Assembly: GCA_013339895.1 (NCBI GenBank)
Contig: JABACO010000106.1
Coordinates: forward strand, 43,063-107,062
Length of the DNA: 64,000 nucleotides
Direction: 5' to 3'
Source: Ephydatia muelleri
Lineage: Eukaryota > Porifera > Demospongiae > Spongillida > Spongillidae
A program made the translations under genes and the position numbers. Shown here one piece after another: positions 56,091-64,000 of the stretch. The notes under the pieces were generated by a model. The model saw nothing but the letters and a program-made list of their open reading frames with translations. It was not told where the DNA came from and searched no databases. How positions within the stretch are numbered: the stretch's first letter is position 1; the number at the start of each line of letters is the position of its first letter.

Positions 56091-57590
56091 TCAGCTGACT
56101 GCCTCCATGTCCAGTTCTTCTGTGTTCTCTACTCTCCATGCCCTAATGCTCCATGACGGTGCATCAGGCTGTCTAAATCTCAGGGCAGCCTCCAAAGGGT
56201 TAAGACTCACCTCACTCTTGTCATACAACCCCTGAAACAGCTGGATTAGCTCACAGTGAATGTCATGACTCCACCCTACATACTTCAAGTTCGGTTCCCA
56301 TTTGTGCTGAAAGAAGTAAGTACCTTGAGTGAAACCAGTGAAGGCTTGAAGGCTCAATTGCAACTTATCCATCAATACTCTCTCAACGGATGGACGGAAC
56401 CATCCTGACTTAGCCCTGAAGTCCTCCACAGATGAATACTGCTTTGGCGTATGGACTAAGAGGGGAGAAGTAAGGATGTTCGATACTTTGGATGGTGTAG
56501 AGGACTTTGGATGGTGTAGGAGGAATTTTGGATGGTGTAGAAGGAACTTTGGATGGTGTATAAGGAACTTTGGATGGTGTAGGAGGAGTTTTGGATGGTG
56601 TAGAAGGAACTTTGGATGGTGTAGAAGGAACTTTGGATGGTGTAGAAGGAACTTTGGATGGTGTAGAAGGAACTTTGGATGGTGTAGGAGGAACTTTGGA
56701 TGGTGTAGAAGGAACTTTGGATGGTGTAGGAGGAACTTTGGATGGTGTAGAAGGAACTTTGGATGGTGTAGAAGGAACTTTGGATGGTGTAGAAGGAACT
56801 TTGGATGGTGTAGAAGGAACTTTGGATGGTGTAGGAGGAATTTTGGATGGTGTAGAAGGAACTTTGGATGGTGTAGAAGGAACTTTGGATGGTGTAGGAG
56901 GAATTTTGGATGGTGTAGAAGGAACTTTGAATGGTGTAGGAGGAATTTTGGATGGTGTAGAAGGAAATTTGGATGGTGCCTATATCAGGTGGTAACTCCT
57001 TCATTGCTGCAGAGCAATGTAAAGTGGGTTGAGTCAGACCTGTTGTGTTTGCATTAGGGACCAAATTGTGATGGTCACTTGGAATAACGAGACCATTGTG
57101 AAATAAATCCTGTGTACTTGAAGGATTTGTGTGGCTGTCTGGAATACATGATGACAATAGGGTAAGAGGCGAAATCGAGGTTACTGGTTTGGATTTTGGC
57201 GGAATAGGTGGTTTGCGCGGCTTTAATGTTGGTGGTTTGGTTGCGGTTGGTTCATGTGATACACCATCAATAACAAACGTACATGTGACGTCACGCTAAC
57301 CAAGACAATAGAAGTAAAGGGAAACGTACCTTCAAAAAAGTCACTGGAACAATACCTCTTTCATGATTTGCGTTTTCTGCGATATACCAGTAACGTACTT
57401 CTGACGGTTCCAATATAATCAACACATCTCCAATGCCAAATGATAGCTCGTCGGGGTATTCTTCTACCATCAAAACGAGTACATGACGACTGAATAAGAA
57501 GGTATACGTAAAATACTTTTACTCACTAATGTATTGATCTGTCGCAACGCATTCCGTATAAGGAGGAATGGGAACGGAGTCGTCATCCAT
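56091..57590 (-). CDS. SH3 domain / proline-rich protein, 5' exons and part of 3' region
   Basis: Exons: 57590-57527 (MDDDSVPIPPYTECVATDQY), 57463-57330, 57295 to about 56981 or beyond, and about 56429-56211. Exon 2 is an SH3 domain (EYPDELSFGIGDVLIILEP.., RYWYIAENANHERGIVPVTFL), with the ALYDY strand replaced by ATDQYI. Exon 3 is proline-rich (KPPTLKPRKPPIPPKSKP). A tandem repeat (56490-56985) follows whose reading frame is uncertain. The piece at 56429-56211 (EDFRAKSGWFRPSVERVLMDKL) is clearly coding and ends at GAG|GTGAGT. The final exon(s) were not identified. SH3 proteins bind Pro-rich partners; the specific family is not recognised. Confidence 0.65.
56490..56985 (-). repeat. 30-bp minisatellite within or beside the SH3 gene coding region
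   Basis: About 23 copies of a 21/30-nt unit; the minus strand is CCATCCAAAGTTCCTTCTACA with CCTCC variants. In one minus frame it encodes P-S-T-P-S-K-V-P-x-T-P, which fits the proline-rich neighbour. It is reached if TATAG|GCACC at about 56981 is a 3' splice site, whereas the direct continuation of exon 3 reads it as TIQSSFY repeats. A 2-nt deletion near 56497 changes register at the far end. All three minus frames are open. Confidence 0.75.
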
Positions 57591-57872
57591 TATTTGGTTG
57601 TGGTTAAGTACTTTTAGCGGATTGGTTGATTTTGTTTGCTCACGTGATCCAATTCAAACACTGGCGCACATTTACCTTGGCAGCAAGCGGTGCGAGGTTC
57701 TTGTTCAACTTAGAAGAAGCTCTGTAGCGAAGGTTTTTGACCCTAGTTTTCTAAAGAAGGCGTTTAGGGACCAAACTGAATTGTTTTCTGCGTCCGCCCA
57801 CTTTTTGAATTCAAAACTTGTGAGTGACAGATGGTGGAGTGCGTGGCTAATACCCTATTTATTTTTCAGTAA
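57591..57872. promoter_or_regulatory. Divergent intergenic interval between the SH3 gene and plk1
   Basis: 282 bp between start codons of two head-to-head genes, so it must hold both core promoters unless 5' exons lie elsewhere. An AG at 57868-57869 just before the plk1 ATG could be a 5' UTR splice acceptor (TTTATTTTTCAG). No TATA box recognised. Confidence 0.5.
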
Positions 57873-60479
57873 ATGTCGAAGCCAGCTCAGCCAGATCCAT
57901 CGAATATCCCTGATGTTGTGATTGACGCAGGAAAGAATAAGAGATACAAGAAAGGAAAGTTCCTAGGAAAGGTGTGTTACAACTTGTAAATACTTGCGAA
58001 CGTGTAGTCAACCGTTACATTAGGGCGGATTTGCTCGCTGCTATGAACTGATTGATGCAGACACAAATGTAGTGTATGCGGGAAAGGTAGTGCCCAAGAG
58101 TCTACTGGTCAAGCCTCATCAGAGAGACAAGGTATCTCTTACAGCACAACAACTTCACATTATAATTCATTCAATTTAAAGATGACTATGGAGATTGACA
58201 TTCATCGGTCATTGAACCATAAACACATCGTTGGGTTTCACAGTTTTTTTGAGGACAAGGACAATGTTTATATCATCTTGGAGCTCTGTAGAAGAAGAGT
58301 AAGAGGTCTACAATTTTGTGCTTGCTTGCATTAGTGTTATTTTGTCATCACCATGTAGTCAATGATGGAACTCCACAAACGAAGGAAAGCACTTACAGAA
58401 CCTGAGGTTCGCTATCTTCTTACCCAGACACTTTTGGCAGTCAAACACCTACACAACGAGAAGGTACACTTTCAGTCTATTTTGGGGTGATGCTTTTCAC
58501 AATGTATTCTTCAGGTAATCCACAGAGATCTCAAGCTAGGCAATTTGTTTCTAAATGACAGCTTGGAAGTAAAACTTGGTGATTTTGGTCTTGCAACACG
58601 GGTTGGGATGGATGGTGAGAGAAAACGTACTCTGTGTGGCACTCCAAACTACATTGCTCCTGAGGTTTTGGCCAAGAAGGGGCATAGCTACGAGGTGGAC
58701 ATCTGGTCCATTGGCTGTATCCTGTAAGTATTTTGAACAAATGATACTGACATGGTAGGTAACATGATAAATGATTGCAGATACACACTTTTGATCGGAA
58801 AGCCACCTTTTGAAACAGATTCACTCAAGGAAACTTACCATAAGATTCGTCACAATGACTATCGCATTCCAAACAACATCAGTTTGGAGGCCAAAGCTCT
58901 TATTACAAAACTACTGAGACAAGATCCTTCCACAAGGCCAACTGCAACAGAGATTCTCTCTGACCCTTTCTTTTTGTCGGGTTTCACCCCTGCCAAGCTT
59001 CCTTTAAGGTGAGTTTCAGTTTGATAATTTTGCTACCACGTTAAATTTTCTGGTTTGTTCAGCTGTTTGACAACAGCCCCTCACTTTAAGAAAGCCGAGG
59101 TTGCAGCCGTACCAGTTGCCCCCACAGCGCGCAGACCTCTTTGTGATATGAATGGTTTGAGTGTCCCTGTGACAGCCGCGGTGCAGAAGCTAGCCACACT
59201 CACTGCTTCTGCCCCCACACCATCTGACGATGAAAGTATGTTCACTGCATGAGTTATGAATAGGTGGGGTGAAGGGGAGATGGTGTAGTTTGCTCACTTC
59301 ACTACAACCGTTCACCTACCTTCTGTATAAATATCTAGTGCAAGTATTTAAAACAACAATTCACATAGCAAAAATGTTTTCTAACCTTGTGCCAATGGCA
59401 TTATCAGGTCCCAGTGACTGGCATTTGCACAGCTTACTGGCACAGCTGACATCATGTATTGAATCCAAACCATCAGAAAAGCCTCCATCCTGTATAGGTA
59501 AATGTACACTGCATGCTGAAAAGTAGATCTATGCGTTGACGTTAACCTATCTCAATTCTAGATGAATCTGAGGACCCAGCTGCCACACCCATCTTCTGGG
59601 TGAGCAAATGGGTGGATTACAGTGACAAGTATGGTCTGGGCTACCAGCTTTGTGATACCAGTGTGGGTGTACTTTACAATGATTGCACCAGGCTTCTCCT
59701 TGGCTCGGATGGATCGTAGGTTACCTGAGGACTTGTCACGAGTGCTTGTTTTATATTACCTTTTGTACAGTTCATTGCAATACATTGCGCGAGATCTTGT
59801 GGAGGAGTTCTACAATGTTTCTTCCTACCCTGATACGTTGTACAAGAAGGTCACACTACTCAAATACTTCCACAACTACATGTCTGAACACCTGTTGAAG
59901 GTATGCATTCTTGTCATCTATATAGGCAGTGCACCACACAATTGTACATTTCGTTGCATTTGCCAACTTCAATGCCTTGCTACTGGGTTATCAGGCTGGT
60001 GGAACAGCGGGAGAGAGAGACCCATCGAGGAGGGAGTGCGCCTACCTCACCTGCGTGCATGGTTTCGAACAAGAAGTGCCATCATTCTCCACCTCTCCAA
60101 CGGAATACTGCAGGTTTGTTGCTCACAGTAGAAGTCACATTTTGTATTCTAATTTCTGGAGAAAGAATTGATTTTCTTTATGTATGCTAACCTGAACACT
60201 GTAAAGCCTTCTTAGACGTGAGGCTATCAAGGATGACCCCTAGGTCTTAAACTAAGGGTATATGCTGCTTATTTTTGGTACACTGAACATCACACCAAGG
60301 CTGAGAATGATTGTGATATAGACCTGCTGGTTGTACAAGGAGGGATCTGTGTTATTACCTGTGGGCCCTGGGCTTGTAGCGACTCGAGAGTACCTAATGT
60401 GGTCACTACATCAAATTGAGTATTCAAATAAATATTTCAGTTCTTATTGTATTCACTGTTTTCACTTTCTGTGTGTCTG

Positions 60480-60554
<75 letters not shown>

Positions 60555-60841
60555 TGTGTGTGTGTGTGCAGATCAACTTCTTCCAAGACCATACCAAAGT
60601 TATCATATGCCCCTTGATGTCTGCAATCAGCTACATTGATGAGAGCAAAACATTCGTACCTATCGTCTTCCACTCATTGAACATTACGGCTGCTCAAAAG
60701 ATCTTCACAGCCGGCCTGCGCTATGCTAAGACCATGACAGAGCGCCTCATAGAGAAGCTTGATGCCAATGCACCTGCACAGAAGGGACCTGGATCTGTTG
60801 CAGACCTAGCTGCCTTTGCTCCACCTCCCATGCCCGCATGA
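57873..60841 (+). CDS. plk1: Polo-like kinase 1 orthologue, 12 exons, about 599 aa (one frameshift)
   Basis: Exons: 57873-57971, 58024-58131, 58182-58298, 58359-58463, 58515-58723, 58781-59008, 59063-59235, 59408-59497, 59562-59715, 59771-59900, 59995-60113, 60572-60841. The kinase domain shows [11 protein letters not shown] (Gly loop), [10 protein letters not shown] (Lys), [17 protein letters not shown], and the T-loop [14 protein letters not shown]. Two polo boxes follow: [18 protein letters not shown].., [14 protein letters not shown], then [24 protein letters not shown]. Length equals that of animal PLK1 (about 600). It is a mitotic Ser/Thr kinase at centrosomes, kinetochores and midbody. 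Exon 11 is 119 nt although both neighbours need a multiple of 3; one extra GA in a (GA)5 tract at about 60011-60020 explains it. Confidence 0.95.
60479..60568. repeat. (TG)n microsatellite forming the 3' end of plk1 intron 11
   Basis: About 90 bp of TG with GTGGTG interruptions, running directly into the TGCAG acceptor at 60567-60571. Confidence 0.95.
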
Positions 60842-61226
60842 GTAGAACAAGGCAGTCTTTCTTGTTGTATTAAATTGTAGGTTATGTGTACATATTGTTC
60901 CATTGTGTGTGTTAAAGCACGCATCTTTGTGTATATGTGTTGTGATAGAAAGAATATCTTCTGTATGAAAATGGTTTCTGGTTTATCTTTTATGCGACTG
61001 TCATTTTAGGATATTTTGCGCCATCGCGGCGTGTCTCTAATTCATCGTTAAAATATATACGGTGTTGACTACTCACAGCAGATTTTGGAAACACTGTTGT
61101 GAAGTGCGTAGCGTAGAGCCGTTGGATTGATTGTAGCGGGAATACTAGCACCGTACCGGCACAAACATAAATCACTGTTTGGTGGACAACGCGTTGTGGG
61201 TTGCCGTACTTAGTGCCTATGCCAGC
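60842..61226. other. plk1 3' region and crk upstream region
   Basis: 385 bp between a plus-strand stop and the next plus-strand start. No clear polyadenylation hexamer or promoter motif identified; ATTAAA-like words are absent except TATTAAATTG at about 60866. Confidence 0.4.
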
Positions 61227-63973
<2,747 letters not shown>

Positions 63974-64000
63974 GTAGGTTTCCACTGTAGGAGGGGAGGA

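Overview
ORGANISM. The window is eukaryotic and almost certainly metazoan. It has single-copy animal genes with spliceosomal GT..AG introns of 50-150 nt: a Polo-like kinase, a CRK adaptor, an F-BAR/RhoGAP protein and an SH3 protein. These sit in a matrix of many transposon families (DIRS, two LINEs, hAT, CACTA/EnSpm, Mutator-like, Harbinger-like, pogo-like, THAP-bearing) and minisatellites. The very short introns with this repertoire suggest a sponge (demosponge-like) genome. That is inference; no marker gene in the window fixes the species. LAYOUT. 1-22.2 kb is one deeply nested transposon pile. The outermost layer is a decayed minus-strand DIRS-like element seen in three pieces (21672-22213, 14743-14928, 1289-2886). 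It is broken by (a) a composite insertion at 2895-14734, flanked by GAGCATAA, made of a plus-strand LINE (2895-4036 and 11707-12250) and a minus-strand CR1/Jockey-like LINE (about 12525-14734), and (b) a 6.7 kb CACTA-like element (14932-21668, 3-bp CGT duplication). The plus-strand LINE carries a hAT (4045-11698). That hAT carries a 1.8 kb CACTA-like element (6310-8129) and a 3.0 kb CACTG-ended element (8611-11620), and the latter carries a 774-bp Harbinger-like element (10545-11318). The 6.7 kb element carries an 865-bp element with 8-bp duplications, a 1.78 kb Mutator-like element with a RecQ-like helicase remnant, and a 2.1 kb minisatellite. 22.2-28.8 kb is mostly non-coding: a THAP element remnant, a second inverted copy of the CACTG element, and a loopless 54-bp palindrome. 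THE STANDOUT is 28809-30788. This is a small split gene in which 20 consecutive candidate exons are exactly 3 nt long, each bounded by AG on the left and GTRAG or GTAGG on the right. They are separated by dissimilar 55-105 nt introns, and the spliced frame (phase 2) stays open for 65 codons. 32.8-39.4 kb is an F-BAR/RhoGAP gene (minus strand, 11 exons, 524 aa) with minisatellites close to several donor sites. 40.7-53.3 kb is a decayed hAT split by a 10.9 kb CACTA-like element. That element has a transposase gene and a divergent Tudor-like/BEN gene, and it hosts a fresh pogo-like element with an intact transposase plus a convergent HIRAN-domain gene. 56-64 kb is the gene-dense host segment: SH3/proline-rich gene (minus), plk1 (plus) and crk (plus, running off the window). 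plk1 and crk each carry one apparent frameshift. HOW GENES WORK TOGETHER. plk1, the RhoGAP gene, crk and the SH3 gene are host cell-cycle and cytoskeletal-signalling genes with no sign of co-regulation beyond a 282-bp divergent SH3/plk1 promoter interval. Transposase and accessory genes (transposase with Tudor/BEN; pogo with HIRAN) are paired by element boundaries.
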